Assembly: GCF_023520895.1 (NCBI RefSeq)
Contig: NZ_CP026029.1
Location: 5,146,001-5,210,000, forward strand
Direction: 5' to 3'
DNA: 64,000 nt
DNA from: Paenibacillus sp. PK3_47
GTDB taxonomy: Bacteria > Bacillota > Bacilli > Paenibacillales > Paenibacillaceae
The position numbers and the translations under genes were made by a program. Position 1 is the first letter of the stretch; every line of letters begins with the position of its first letter. Positions 12,801-20,877 of the stretch are shown here, in pieces. A model generated the notes under the pieces. That model did not search any database, was not told where the DNA came from, and was given only the letters and a program-made list of their open reading frames with translations.

Positions 12801-15547
12801 GCAATAATGTCTCTACAGGCGCACTGGTCGGCTATAACTTCCGGGACGGTAAAATTTCCGGATCTTCTTATACGACAGGTATGGTAACGGCAGGACTGAG
12901 TGCTGTAGGCCGTAACGCAGGTGCGGCTGCAGGGGCTGTGAAGTCAGATGCGGTTAACCCGCTGCTCTCAGGTACATGGATTATCGATTATGACACCACA
13001 TTCCTGAATGATCTGACTGACGGAACCATTACAGTACGGACACCACTGCAGCTTGCAGGCGCAGTCATGTTCTATAACGAGACAGGATTCAATTATTACA
13101 AGCTGTTCAACAGAACTGCTGAAGACAAACCGGAGCTGGCAACCATCCTGCTTGGAGCGGATATCGATCTGGCCGGAAGCACCTGGACCGCTTTCAACAG
13201 CTTCAAGGGAGTATTTGACGGCCAAGGGCATACGGTTAGCGGACTTTCACTGAATAAGGCAGAGCAGCAGTACGCCGGATTCATCAAAGAAAACCATGGT
13301 CAAATTCTGAATGTTAACTTTACCGCAGCAGATATTTCCGGCGCAGTAAATTCCGGTGCGGCTGCAGGGATCAACCACAAAGATGGAGTCATCCGCAACG
13401 TGAACGTCAGCGGTTCTGTAGTTGGCAGTGCTGCAGCAGGCGGAACTGCAGGTGTAAACCAAGGAACCATCGAGAAGGCTTCTAATGACGGGGTCAAGCT
13501 TTCCGGGCAAGGCCGCATTGGCGGAATTGCCGGACGCAACGCCGGAGTTATTCACCAAGCGGTATCCAAAGGCAATATTGACGCTGCCGCGACACTGGCA
13601 GCCGGCGGAATTGCCGGTGAGAACAGTGCGGAAGGTACGATCACCGAGTCAATGTCTTACGGCGATCTCCATGTGGCTTCGGCCCAGGCTATAGCCGGCG
13701 GGATCAGCGGTCTGAACGCAGGAGAGATCAAGAACAGCTATTCTGCCGGAGCAGTCTCCGCAGAAGGAACCTCTACAGCATGGGCGGGCGGTATCGCCGG
13801 TCTGGTCGAGAGCGGATCCATTACTTCTTCCCTGAATACCGGAGAAGTTAAAGCTGGAGTGAAAGGCAGAATTCTGCCGATGCAGGCCTTCTTCGGGGGG
13901 ATTGCCGGACAGAAGTCTGACCGGGCAACGATCAGCCAATCCTTGTTCAACAGACAAATGCTGAAGAATAATATTGCCTTCTACAATCTGGACGGCAAAG
14001 CAGTAGCTGGCAACAGCAGCAGTGCAATGGGGCTTCTTGGTACAGAGCTTACCGGTCCGAATCTTCCAGCGGGTCTGGATGCCGGAATCTGGCAAGCGCA
14101 GAATACGTTCTATCCGCTACTTCTTGCTTTCAATGGCACCGATGAAGGAACGCTTGCTTCCGCGGCTGTAATCCTGGATCCGCAGGATCTGATTAACCGT
14201 GTAAGCTCAGCATTCAAAATGAGCGCCAGCGGAACGCTGATATGGAGTGCAGATCCGTCCAAGGCTGCAGTGAACGGTGCTGCAGGAACCTTAAAACAGG
14301 GTGGCAGCGCAGTACTGAAGGCAACAGCAGGAGGACAAAGCAGAAGTATTACAGTGAATGCAGCTGCCCTGAAATACCCTGAGCCGGCTGCCTTGGCACC
14401 AGTTGCCAAACCTGTTGATACAACCTTTACCGATGAAATTAAGGTTGAACTGACAACGGAAGAGCCGGGCGGCAGCATCTATTACACGCTGGACGGTTCA
14501 AATCCTACGGAAGCATCCCTGCTGTACAGCGATGCACTTATTCTAAAGGCTACTACGACGATTAAGGCTATCACTATAGCTGAAGGTAAAGAGTACAGTC
14601 CTGTAACAAGCCGTACCTGGACGCTGGTAACCCCTCCTCCTAGCGGCGGCGGCGGCGGCGGAGGCGGCGGCGGTGGCGGTCCAATCGCTCCTATCGCTAC
14701 ACCTGCTCCTGTCAAGGAACCGGCCATTACGGCGATCACCAGCAACGCGACTGTGAACGGCGACAGCGAAGCACCGGTTGCCGTTGCCAAGAACAGTAAG
14801 CTGAAGCTGACTGCACCGGAAGGGCAAACGATCTATTACACTACTGACGGCAGCGCACCGACGGTGAACAGCAAGAAGTATACCGGTGAAATTCTGATTA
14901 CAGGCGATATGACCATCAAAATGATTACCGATAAGGACGATACGGTCATTACCATTGATTATGCTGTAGAGAATGCCAAGTTTGAACTGAAGAGCAATGC
15001 CGGTGACATTAAGTACATGGCGGCTTATCCTAACGGATTGTTCAAACCAAATGCGGCGATTACCCGATACGAAACAATTGCTGCACTGGCACCGCTTCTG
15101 GATATGGAGCAAGTAGATGTAGGAAACCTGTTCAATGATGTGACTGCCGAGAATGTGGAGCTGACTTCATTCTTTGCTTCCGCAGGCATTGTTGAAGGGT
15201 ATCCGAACGGCGGATTTGGCGGACAGCAAGGTCTGACAAGAGCAGAGTTCTCCAAAATCATGACCACCGTACTGAAACTTGACACTTCCAATGCCGGAAT
15301 TACCAAACAATCCGATCTGAAGGGCCATTGGTCGGAGCAATATGTTAACGCCTTGTCCAAGGCAGGTTATGTGCAAGGGTTCCCTGACGGTACGTTCAAA
15401 CCAAATGCACAAATTACACGTGCACAAGCAGTAGTATTAATTAACCGGATTGCCGGTACCAAGAAATTGAATGTAACTGCAGTGAAGTTTGGTGATGTAC
15501 CTGCTACCCACTGGGCTTATCAGGATATCATTGCTGCAGTGAAGTAA
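6818..15547 (+). CDS. Giant GLUG-repeat, chitobiase-C-like, SLH-anchored surface protein
   Basis: A 2909-residue secreted protein with a GTG start behind GGGTGG. Residues 1-31 are a signal peptide ending AKA. Most of the length is a glycine-rich repeat of the GLUG type (GGIAGY, GGLVGEN and variants) expected to form a beta-solenoid. The array is built of three blocks; each opens with a similar LAGxAxxVN-like and WxPIG-like segment (bases about 6960-7130, 10575-10820, 13020-13240), suggesting internal triplication. Then come two chitobiase C-terminal-like domains (about 14440-14610 and 14810-14970) around a run of 12 glycines. The end holds a half SLH, two full SLH domains and a half SLH ending at the stop. 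It is followed 21 bp later by a protease gene. Likely an adhesin or S-layer-associated filament; the ligand is unknown. Confidence 0.88.
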   Translation: MALKRKSIIGYLIALAVVVVAAVAGGINAKADPQTWDSVADTNWYVSTNQTFKIKNEKELAGVAKLVNSGTVDGLDDKILEITRNMDLKDYQWIPIGTAEHPFKGTLITEGGSIKTISNMNVVSNLSYQGIVGNMVGGTVGGLTFDQTNSITVTGATYDIYAGAAVGKMSGSSIVFDITNNINISINASSYHAYAGGIVGMGEGMISNSINNGTVTTQGSADIGGIMGYGDTSGIIIKKVVNSASAAILAQGTGSDVLTAGGIVGHTAGHLSLSDEDTPITNHASVTIAGGSQVTAGGIAGKVDSTVVFSNMSTNNGAVTVNAPAAEGSAAGALVGATGTVVSPDVHITFVNTAPVVNNGNKNVYTGGIAGYTGSKFTWTNAYVNSQPITATGTQNVSTGGFVGHAAGGLVTSNAAAAAFENTGAITVNGGTQIYTGGIAGYDAGGNMSQVSSKGTLLVKGTADVYTGGIVGYEAGGTISSAVTGKTAADLLAVTSDGTIGGIAGYLEGTVNDSAAKYATLQVTSQGGVVGGIAGNAQGTMNGITAGDAASTDYSTLILKAVVAAPADGQDHITFGGLVGVNTKPLILNGGQAARISFLNEAGKSGYTIGGAAGKLTADAVIGTAAVPVEVQDIKVELLADKVSFGGGAGNNSAAEFNGHTNRIEINAAGASVKAGGMFGENHSAAADPYNHAENVIITSTGADHQLGGNTGLNDGQLVNATVTQLTIEAKGVRAEAGGIAGHSEGTADPANRAGIKSAVVNVPGNDPMITLSAVEAKAGAIVGSAITTDIQDPEVNAEDGAEMFIQVLAAKPAVGGLAGTLENSSITSDSKIVNLESTFILVQPAATDAYIGGIVGYNEASKLDRLTGTTISVTVNAPRATAGGFAGYNHGSSSGIIANSYISTLNLKANAGAVSSMIGGIVGLNAAQTIDPVLNPAVAVSTIQNTRAVGNVSAEAPTSIVGGMVGENRSLIANNSITDKITVISRGDSSIIGGLAGVNTASGTLYYTYSNSNLTIEGTGTHAGGLAGENAGAVLGSYVDIDVTGNAKGTASGSVFLGGLIGRNTAGTVEQSYASSNVKANNIYTIVGGLVGEHSGGTIKNSYVAKSVAAAKANSYVGGFIGRITNGKVSNVYSAADVTAGSGAYAGGFAGRYDNASKELIYKSYYIKDEALNINRDLPDFAEGNHRWLNVHVRLTTILSETLKDRTVFPGLSGWDFNGAWKYGSLNAVYQYPEVNRAANTGGEIGNDVNANINWYMKDKEAINFQITTEAELAGLAGIVNGTIAGVNKFDFADRTVTVMNPIHIQSKQWVPIGSAEENPFEGTFEGNNHLIDGLTLQPVYTYSGLFGVIGTKAVVQNVTLEPLSVAGNGYTGVLAGMNLGTVTNVDLKLLNGLKVSGGIVGGVIGSNSGPVTGLNLTLDGGSRIETIAEDGIAGGFIGENNVDLTPSAYGFNDKEGSIGSAADRAVVGGLIGVQNGDVTGLNFEVNSRYKISSTGMESVTGGIIGQFISGQAKDLTLTFADGSIEASGLDSVLGGIIGQSDAGNSISNVTVTGSGNGVQLTANGSVGGVVGAKEGKLGGRLLARTMETNSFDIDKASVQGVTLATTADSLKAVIGGVAGITTGTAINDVRADASIQAAGETISAGGVLGEGHNSILYNADASPEVQVAAKNVEVSAGGIAGIITADDMDRGYDFGKAYPLYSGIYIAKVHNGNITVTGTDNTADLFAGGLAGKNNNASIYSSEVATALNVTGGNTANAGGVAGYSNGIIVDTIVKSGLYADTSRVINAGGLIGWGLGGEIHYSKVISDSGQALKIGSALTLGQSVPATRAGGVVGLGDVIEITHTHTDIPVQITDTNQDNTIYAGGFAGLLGENDTRKGQIQTSYATGKLNVSGRLGSYVGGFAGSVDHFLITDAYASGDISNTGFDTRSGGFAASVERSGSISSSYALQNKISTIGVKSSTRSYNGGFAGYNDGTLSGVYANVPQISVNVAGNNVSTGALVGYNFRDGKISGSSYTTGMVTAGLSAVGRNAGAAAGAVKSDAVNPLLSGTWIIDYDTTFLNDLTDGTITVRTPLQLAGAVMFYNETGFNYYKLFNRTAEDKPELATILLGADIDLAGSTWTAFNSFKGVFDGQGHTVSGLSLNKAEQQYAGFIKENHGQILNVNFTAADISGAVNSGAAAGINHKDGVIRNVNVSGSVVGSAAAGGTAGVNQGTIEKASNDGVKLSGQGRIGGIAGRNAGVIHQAVSKGNIDAAATLAAGGIAGENSAEGTITESMSYGDLHVASAQAIAGGISGLNAGEIKNSYSAGAVSAEGTSTAWAGGIAGLVESGSITSSLNTGEVKAGVKGRILPMQAFFGGIAGQKSDRATISQSLFNRQMLKNNIAFYNLDGKAVAGNSSSAMGLLGTELTGPNLPAGLDAGIWQAQNTFYPLLLAFNGTDEGTLASAAVILDPQDLINRVSSAFKMSASGTLIWSADPSKAAVNGAAGTLKQGGSAVLKATAGGQSRSITVNAAALKYPEPAALAPVAKPVDTTFTDEIKVELTTEEPGGSIYYTLDGSNPTEASLLYSDALILKATTTIKAITIAEGKEYSPVTSRTWTLVTPPPSGGGGGGGGGGGGPIAPIATPAPVKEPAITAITSNATVNGDSEAPVAVAKNSKLKLTAPEGQTIYYTTDGSAPTVNSKKYTGEILITGDMTIKMITDKDDTVITIDYAVENAKFELKSNAGDIKYMAAYPNGLFKPNAAITRYETIAALAPLLDMEQVDVGNLFNDVTAENVELTSFFASAGIVEGYPNGGFGGQQGLTRAEFSKIMTTVLKLDTSNAGITKQSDLKGHWSEQYVNALSKAGYVQGFPDGTFKPNAQITRAQAVVLINRIAGTKKLNVTAVKFGDVPATHWAYQDIIAAVK

Positions 15548-15568
15548 TCGGAAAGGAATGATTAGCGG

Positions 15569-16258
15569 ATGAAAAGAAAACTGTCTGTTCTTTGCCTGAT
15601 CTTAACCTTACTATCCGCTGCATTTCTCTATTCCGGCACAACCAATGCCGATACACCGGCCGTAAATAATGCCGAACAAAGCTTCCAGCTCGCCGAAAAT
15701 GCAATGTTCTATCTTCGGGTGCTGAAGAGCGACGGAACGGCAAGTTCCACGGGTACAGGAATCATCCTGTCCCCGGGCGGAACTGCGGCAACGGCATATC
15801 ATGTCGTAAAAGGTGCTCAGCGGATGGAGGGTGTCATGGCAGACGGAACGGTTATCAGTCCGATCAAGGTGACAAAATCCGATGAGGTTAAGGATCTCGC
15901 AGTGCTCGAGCTGCCATCGCCTGCCGCGATGAAAATAAAAGGTAATGCCTATGCCTATCTTAAGATACGCAAAGAAGCGGTAGAACATGGAGAAGCTGTG
16001 TTTGCACTGGGTTATCCTTTGAAGAACACCAGCATTATAACTGAGGGGATTGTTAATACACCTGCAGCGGAGATTAACGGCAGAAGCCGGATTCTAACCT
16101 CCGCACAGGTGGCAAGCGGAATGTCCGGCGGTCCGCTGCTGGATGCACACGGACAGCTTGCCGGTGTAATTTCCGGTTCCCTGCGGACCATGAACAATAT
16201 TCATTTAATTGTGAATAATGATGATCTTCGCAGCCTGCTGCCGGCAGCACTTAAGTAA
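15569..16258 (+). CDS. Secreted trypsin-like serine protease (HtrA-type fold, no PDZ)
   Basis: 229 residues with an N-terminal signal peptide (about residues 1-27). The catalytic triad is visible: His in the TAYHVV segment, Asp in KDLAVLEL, and Ser in GMSGGPLLD, the usual GxSGGP context of chymotrypsin/HtrA-like endopeptidases. The protein is shorter than HtrA and ends after the protease core, so no PDZ domain is present. It follows the GLUG/SLH gene by 21 bp with a GGAAAGGA ribosome site and is closed by a strong terminator, so it is the last gene of the surface-protein operon. Processing or quality control of the two giant surface proteins is inferred from this context only. Confidence 0.85.
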   Translation: MKRKLSVLCLILTLLSAAFLYSGTTNADTPAVNNAEQSFQLAENAMFYLRVLKSDGTASSTGTGIILSPGGTAATAYHVVKGAQRMEGVMADGTVISPIKVTKSDEVKDLAVLELPSPAAMKIKGNAYAYLKIRKEAVEHGEAVFALGYPLKNTSIITEGIVNTPAAEINGRSRILTSAQVASGMSGGPLLDAHGQLAGVISGSLRTMNNIHLIVNNDDLRSLLPAALK

Positions 16259-16309
16259 GACAGTCTACAGGCAGCAGTAGACAGCTTAGACCGCAGCACA
16301 AAGACAACC

Positions 16310-16358
16310 AGGGCTGTTCTCCGCGTTGCAACTGACGCGGGGACAGCCCTTATATTTT
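16310..16358 (+). terminator. Rho-independent terminator of the surface-protein operon
   Basis: GC-rich arms at 16311-16325 and 16336-16349 (GGGCTGT...ACAGCCC) are followed by an AT-rich tail (TTATATTTT). Confidence 0.85.
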
Positions 16359-16399
16359 AAAAAGCCTGAATCATTCAGGTGGCGAAGGGCGGGAGAGGG

Positions 16400-16762
16400 A
16401 TGATCAGAGCGTTTTTGTTGGATGTGAATCAGAAGGATCTCTATAAACTGGCTGCCATGCTGGAGCAGTCTGGAAAAGCCGCTGTGGTCGGAATGTCTTG
16501 CCATCCGCAGAGCGCTTTGAATCAGATCATCGAGCTCCAGCCGGATGTACTGTTTCTTGATCTTCAGATGCAGGGCCTGCAGGGCATGTATGTCGCTGAG
16601 CTGGTGAAGCAAAAGCTTCCGGCTATACAAATCGTGGTAATCACGGAGAGCAAGCAGCATGCCCTCTGGGCGTTTGATCAGGCTATTGAAGACTATGTTC
16701 TGAAGCCGCTGGAGGAAGTACGGCTCGGACTGTCGCTGGAACGGCTCCGCCATGGCAGCTGA
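16400..16762 (+). CDS. Stand-alone response-regulator receiver domain
   Basis: About 120 residues from the ATG behind GGGAGAGG; a GTG 21 bp upstream is the alternative start. The fold follows a CheY-like receiver: a hydrophobic beta1 ending LLDVNQ, the phospho-acceptor Asp in VLFLDLQM, Thr in ITES, and Lys in YVLKPL. The beta1 acidic pocket has one Asp where receivers usually have two acidic residues, so Mg2+ binding and phosphorylation may be altered. The Lys-Pro-Leu end resembles LytTR-type receivers, but no output domain follows. No partner kinase is adjacent. It sits 76 bp before the aminotransferase gene. It could be a phosphate sink, a protein-interaction switch or a remnant of a larger regulator. 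Confidence 0.7.
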   Translation: MIRAFLLDVNQKDLYKLAAMLEQSGKAAVVGMSCHPQSALNQIIELQPDVLFLDLQMQGLQGMYVAELVKQKLPAIQIVVITESKQHALWAFDQAIEDYVLKPLEEVRLGLSLERLRHGS

Positions 16763-16838
16763 AGCTGCCGGGGGGTGCCGGAATGCGGCCCCTATGTTAC
16801 AATAATCTGACAAGCTGATAAGGATGAGGTGAAAGAAG

Positions 16839-18023
16839 TTGAAATATGATTTTGACCGAGTAATTGACCGCAGTAATACCCGTTCTTACAAATGGGATCA
16901 ATCAGAGAAGCTGTTTGGCAACAAGAATGTACTGCCGCTATGGGTGGCGGACATGGATTTTGAGAGTCCTCCGGCTGTACAGGAAGCGCTGCTGCGCCGG
17001 GTGCGCAGTGGGATTTATGGTTACAGTGTGACCAGCGAATCCTACAGACAAGCCATTGTCCATTGGTTCCGCAGACGTCATGACTGGGAGATTAAGCCGG
17101 AATGGATCACAGATTCCCCGGGAATCGTTACTTCCCTCAGCCTTTCGGTGGAGCTGTTCACACAGCCGGGAGATCAGGTTATTGTTCAGACGCCGGTGTA
17201 CTATCCGTTCTATGATGTGATTCTTATGAATAACCGCAAGGTGGCGGAGAACCCGCTGATTCTGAAGAATGGCCGTTATGAGATGGATTATGCCCAGCTT
17301 GAAGAGCTGATGAAAGGCGGCGCCAAGCTGCTGCTGCTGTGCAACCCGCATAATCCGGGCGGCAGAGTCTGGGGCCGTGAGGACCTGCAGCGTCTGGGAG
17401 ATTTATGCGTGCAGTACGGAGTGACTGTCATTTCGGATGAAATCCACTGCGATCTGGCACTGCCGGGACATAAACATATCCCGTTTGCCTCGTTGTCTGA
17501 GGAGATTGCCGATATTACACTGACTACGCTGGCAGCTACCAAGACCTTCAATCTGCCGGGCCTGCAGACCTCTTACATTGTAGCCAAAAATCCGCAGCTG
17601 AAGCGGAGGTTTGACCTCAAGCTGAAGACGCTGAGCCTGCATATGGCGCATTTTTTGGCACCGGAAGCGGTTGAGGCTGCTTATAATGAAGGCGAAGAGT
17701 GGCTGGACGGGCTTGTCCAGTACATCGCCGGAAATGTGGAGTATGCCATCAGCTATCTGGAAGAGCAGCTTCCACAGGTCAAAGTAATGCGTCCGGAAGG
17801 GACTTACCTGCTATGGCTGGATTGCCGCGAGCTGGGCCTTGACATTGACGGATTGAAACGCCTGATGTTCCAGGAGGCAGAAGTAGCCTTCAGTGAAGGC
17901 TCTGTCTTCGGAACTGAGGGAAGAGGCCGTTTGCGTATTAACCTGGCTTGCCCGAGATCGCTTCTGGCGGAAGGGCTGCAGCGGTTTTGCCGTGCGGCAG
18001 CAGCTTATACAGCAGTGAAATAA
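16839..18023 (+). CDS. PatB/MalY-type PLP-dependent C-S lyase or aminotransferase
   Basis: 394 residues with a TTG start behind AGGATGAGGTG. It belongs to fold-type I PLP enzymes of the MalY/PatB branch (cystathionine beta-lyase-like): conserved N-terminal LPLWVADMDF, NPHNPGG, SDEIHCDL, and the likely PLP lysine in AATKTFNLPGLQ. The C-terminal small domain ends with GxGRLRINLACPR. Known members cleave cystathionine or cysteine conjugates to give a thiol, pyruvate and ammonia in the cytoplasm. Length matches the family (about 390). It is followed by a terminator and appears to be transcribed alone or with the receiver gene. Exact substrate cannot be told from sequence. Confidence 0.9.
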   Translation: MKYDFDRVIDRSNTRSYKWDQSEKLFGNKNVLPLWVADMDFESPPAVQEALLRRVRSGIYGYSVTSESYRQAIVHWFRRRHDWEIKPEWITDSPGIVTSLSLSVELFTQPGDQVIVQTPVYYPFYDVILMNNRKVAENPLILKNGRYEMDYAQLEELMKGGAKLLLLCNPHNPGGRVWGREDLQRLGDLCVQYGVTVISDEIHCDLALPGHKHIPFASLSEEIADITLTTLAATKTFNLPGLQTSYIVAKNPQLKRRFDLKLKTLSLHMAHFLAPEAVEAAYNEGEEWLDGLVQYIAGNVEYAISYLEEQLPQVKVMRPEGTYLLWLDCRELGLDIDGLKRLMFQEAEVAFSEGSVFGTEGRGRLRINLACPRSLLAEGLQRFCRAAAAYTAVK

Positions 18024-18062
18024 CAGTAAGCAAGGTGCGTTTAATGTAACCTGCCTACATAA

Positions 18063-18122
18063 TGAAATCTGCCGGATCTTTCCATGGACAGTAAATGTTC
18101 AGGTGATCAGGCAGATTTTTTT
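18063..18122 (+). terminator. Terminator with long loop after the aminotransferase gene
   Basis: AAATCTGCC (18065-18073) pairs with GGCAGATTT (18110-18118), followed by a T run. The loop is about 36 nt, longer than usual. Confidence 0.65.
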
Positions 18123-18162
18123 AAAGTGAATATATACAGAAGAAACAGGAGAGAGAACCAGA

Positions 18163-19113
18163 ATGAACACAACCAGAATGATCATCGATTGCGATACAGG
18201 TATTGACGATGCACTAGCCATCCTGTATGCCCTGAAGGCTCCAAATGTAATTGTAGAAGGAATCACTACCGTTTTCGGCAATATTGATGTCGGACAGGCT
18301 TCAGAGAATACGCTGAGACTGCTGGCTTTGGCGAATCCCGGATATGAAATTCCCGTTGCTGTTGGCGCTTCAAAAGCGCTTGTCCGCGAGACCCTGGGCT
18401 TCTCTGCCCATGTCCACGGGGAGAACGGCATCGGCGGCGCCGAACTGCCCCCATCCGCCCAGCGTCTGGTGGAAGAGCCGGCGCCTGACTTTATTGTACG
18501 GCTGGCCAATGAGAATCCCGGCGAAATGGTGCTGGTGACGCTGGGCCGTCTGACCAACCTGTCGCTGGCGCTGGATATAGATCCGCAGCTTAAGGACAAG
18601 TTCAAGAAGGTTGTTGTTATGGGTGGAACAATCTTTAAGCCCGGAAATGTGGCTCCTGTGGCGGAAGCCAACCTGTGGGGCGATCCGGAGGCGGCAGACC
18701 GGGTGTTCACTTCGGGGCTGCCTGTGCAGATGGTCGGGCTGGATGTAACGCTGCAGACGCGGATCACGTCAGAGCATCTGGGGCTTTTGAAGCAGTTCGG
18801 CAGGGAAGAGAATAAGGACATTATTGATTTCATGGAACAGTCCCTGCAGTTTTATTTCAAGTTCTACCGTGAAGCGAATTATTATATCAACAGCGCACCG
18901 CTCCATGATCCGCTGGCTCTGATGGCGGCGCTGCGGCCGGACCTGCTCACCTGGCGGCAGATGAAGGTCCGGGTGGAGCATCAGGGGCAGTTCACCTCAG
19001 GTATGGTCGTTGCTGACTTACGCGCACAGCCTAAAGTGGGGGAATTCATTGAGGTAGCCGTGGATGTTGAGGCGGAGAAGGCGGTCGGCGTCTTTTTGAG
19101 CGCATTTATGTAG
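18163..19113 (+). CDS. Inosine-uridine-type nucleoside hydrolase
   Basis: 316 residues. The N-terminal IIDCDTGIDDALAI segment is the Ca2+-binding Asp cluster of nucleoside N-ribohydrolases (IUNH/RihA-C family), which split purine or pyrimidine ribonucleosides into base and ribose. Other family landmarks are VFGNI, the HGENGIGG loop, VVMGG and a C-terminal His in the HDPLAL segment. Ribosome site AGGAGAG lies 10 bp upstream of the ATG. It is flanked by its own terminator upstream and a promoter region downstream, so is likely monocistronic. Nucleoside salvage in the cytoplasm is inferred; substrate range is not decidable from sequence. Confidence 0.93.
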   Translation: MNTTRMIIDCDTGIDDALAILYALKAPNVIVEGITTVFGNIDVGQASENTLRLLALANPGYEIPVAVGASKALVRETLGFSAHVHGENGIGGAELPPSAQRLVEEPAPDFIVRLANENPGEMVLVTLGRLTNLSLALDIDPQLKDKFKKVVVMGGTIFKPGNVAPVAEANLWGDPEAADRVFTSGLPVQMVGLDVTLQTRITSEHLGLLKQFGREENKDIIDFMEQSLQFYFKFYREANYYINSAPLHDPLALMAALRPDLLTWRQMKVRVEHQGQFTSGMVVADLRAQPKVGEFIEVAVDVEAEKAVGVFLSAFM

Positions 19114-19255
19114 AGCGCTTTGGGAGCCTTCCAGCTTAAAGGTTACAATCTATTAATTTCTATAAAATTCTATTTTGGTAAAATGATAGACGTATGCCAT
19201 GTTAAAAGATTTGGCCGGACAAACGTTATATCAGAATAGAATGGAGAATTTGCCG

Positions 19256-20497
19256 ATGAAAACCTTAAGCAAGCTGTTGTTGTGTGCTGCGATATCTGTA
19301 AGCGGATTAGCCGCTGTTCCCGTACATAAGACCGAGGCGGCAGGCGCTGTCAGCATTATGCTGGACGGATATCCGCTGCCGTTCCCAGTAGAACCGGCTG
19401 TGATGAACGGTACGACGATGGTGCCTTTCCGCGCGATTTCCGAAGCCCTGGGGATCCAGGTGGAATGGAATCAGGTTGCCAAGAAGATTACTGCAACGAA
19501 GATTGACCCGTCTGCCACGACCAAAGTCATTCTTACCCTTGGCAGCAGCACTGCGGCGGTAAACGGCGCCGCCGTAAAGCTGGCCGTAGCTCCGCAGAAT
19601 GTGCGCGGCACCACGATGATTCCGCTCAGCTTCTTCAGCCAGCAGTTCGGTGCTGCGGTATCCTGGAACCAGGCGACCAAAACCGTGTCCATCACTTCCC
19701 CTAAGAAGGAGATGTACACCCTTGGCTTTTATGCACAAGGGGCGTTCAAAGAGGTATCGCTAATTCCGGACTTCAGTGCAATTGCATTCGGCTGGAGCCG
19801 GATTGACCGCAGCGGGCAGTTCACCACCTCGAGCACAGACTTCTGGTGGCCGGAAGCGGCAGGAGAGATTACACCGGAGTCGATCGTCCAGAACGCCGCA
19901 GCAGGCGGTACTGCCCCTTACCTGATGGTATATTCGGGTGACAAAGAGCTGGAACTCACGAAGAATATGGAAGACATGCAGCTTCAGCAGCAGACGATTG
20001 CAGGCATTGTCGAGCTGGCCGCTTCAAAAGGCTTTCAGGGAATCGGGCTCGATCTGGAAGGGCTCGGCCTGACCGGGGATAAGAAGAAGGTCCAGGGGGA
20101 GTATAATACTTTTGTCAAAAACCTCTCAACCGCAGCACGGGCAAAAGGGCTTAAGCTAACCGTTATTCTTCCTCCGCTGAACAGCTCTTATAAAGGATAC
20201 GATTATAAAACATTGGCTTCTATCGCCGACGACCTCGTGATTATGGCTTATGCTTATGAAGATGAGTCACGTCCAGAGCCGATGAACAAGGTGGACGAAG
20301 GCATTCGTCTCGCCCTGCAGCAGGTCAGCAAGGATAAGCTGATTCTCGGCATCTCCGTTTACAGTGAGAATGAGAAATCGGTGAATGAGAAGATCGGGCT
20401 GGCCAAACGTTACGGCCTCAAAGGCATTGCCATTTGGCGCCTCGGGCTGATCGGCCAGCCGGTCTGGAACGAGATGGGCAAATCGGTTGAGCTGTAA
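19256..20497 (+). CDS. Secreted protein: copper-amine-oxidase N-terminal-like domain plus GH18-like domain
   Basis: 413 residues from the third in-frame ATG, chosen because a signal peptide (residues 1-28, ending TEAAG) starts there and GGAG is 9 bp upstream. Residues about 30-145 form the stalk domain common on Paenibacillus secreted proteins (two copies of a VPFRAISEALG/VxWNQxxKxxxx pattern). Residues about 150-413 resemble a GH18 TIM barrel of the SleL/YaaH/YdhD type: GIGLDLEGLG at the end of beta4 carries the catalytic-type Glu, and DLVIMAYAYED marks beta6. Known relatives hydrolyse N-acetylglucosamine bonds in spore cortex or chitin. The DxxDxDxE motif is reduced, so activity is not assured. 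A symmetrical terminator follows. Confidence 0.85.
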   Translation: MKTLSKLLLCAAISVSGLAAVPVHKTEAAGAVSIMLDGYPLPFPVEPAVMNGTTMVPFRAISEALGIQVEWNQVAKKITATKIDPSATTKVILTLGSSTAAVNGAAVKLAVAPQNVRGTTMIPLSFFSQQFGAAVSWNQATKTVSITSPKKEMYTLGFYAQGAFKEVSLIPDFSAIAFGWSRIDRSGQFTTSSTDFWWPEAAGEITPESIVQNAAAGGTAPYLMVYSGDKELELTKNMEDMQLQQQTIAGIVELAASKGFQGIGLDLEGLGLTGDKKKVQGEYNTFVKNLSTAARAKGLKLTVILPPLNSSYKGYDYKTLASIADDLVIMAYAYEDESRPEPMNKVDEGIRLALQQVSKDKLILGISVYSENEKSVNEKIGLAKRYGLKGIAIWRLGLIGQPVWNEMGKSVEL

Positions 20498-20512
20498 ACT
20501 GCACACAGAACT

Positions 20513-20550
20513 AAATAAGGCTGTCGAGTAAGACTCGACAGCCTTATTTA
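20513..20550 (+). terminator. Perfect-stem terminator after the GH18-like gene
   Basis: AAATAAGGCTGTCGAG is followed by TAAGA and its exact complement, giving a 16 bp stem that can work in both directions. Confidence 0.88.
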
Positions 20551-20650
20551 TGTGATTTTGATTTCATACGAAACCGCGTTTTTGCTTGCCGGCTCCACCT
20601 CATCACCTCACGCGTACCAGAACCTATTCATTATTTGAAAATACTAATGC
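20551..20650. other. Gene-free spacer
   Basis: No supported gene or site between the terminator and the palindrome element. Confidence 0.5.
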
Positions 20651-20833
20651 TAACGGACTCCAGATCCGTTATTTTGCGCTAGAGTTGTGTTTTGAAATCC
20701 TAACGGACCCTCGATCCGTTATTTCATCCAAAACGGCATAATGTACCCAGCATTTAGCAGCATAAAGGAACCACGGTCCGCTAGCGATAGAAACGGGGCC
20801 ATATTAGGCAAATAACGGACCCAGTGTCCGTTA
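20651..20833. repeat. Quad-palindrome element, TAACGGA family, copy 1
   Basis: Four 21-nt imperfect palindromes of the form TAACGGA-N7-TCCGTTA begin at 20651, 20701, 20763 and 20813, giving spacings of 50, 62 and 50 bp. The first two are followed by TATT; the last two read in the opposite orientation. A fifth, weaker palindrome begins at 20857. Linker sequences differ from the other copies while the palindromes and spacing are kept. Confidence 0.85.
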
Positions 20834-20877
20834 GCGTGCGAAGAGGACGAGGCATATAACGGTTGCAGTGTCCGCTG

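Noticed and set aside
18024-18162. Purine riboswitch ahead of the nucleoside hydrolase
   Set aside because: Only a terminator hairpin is present; no conserved aptamer core was recognised.
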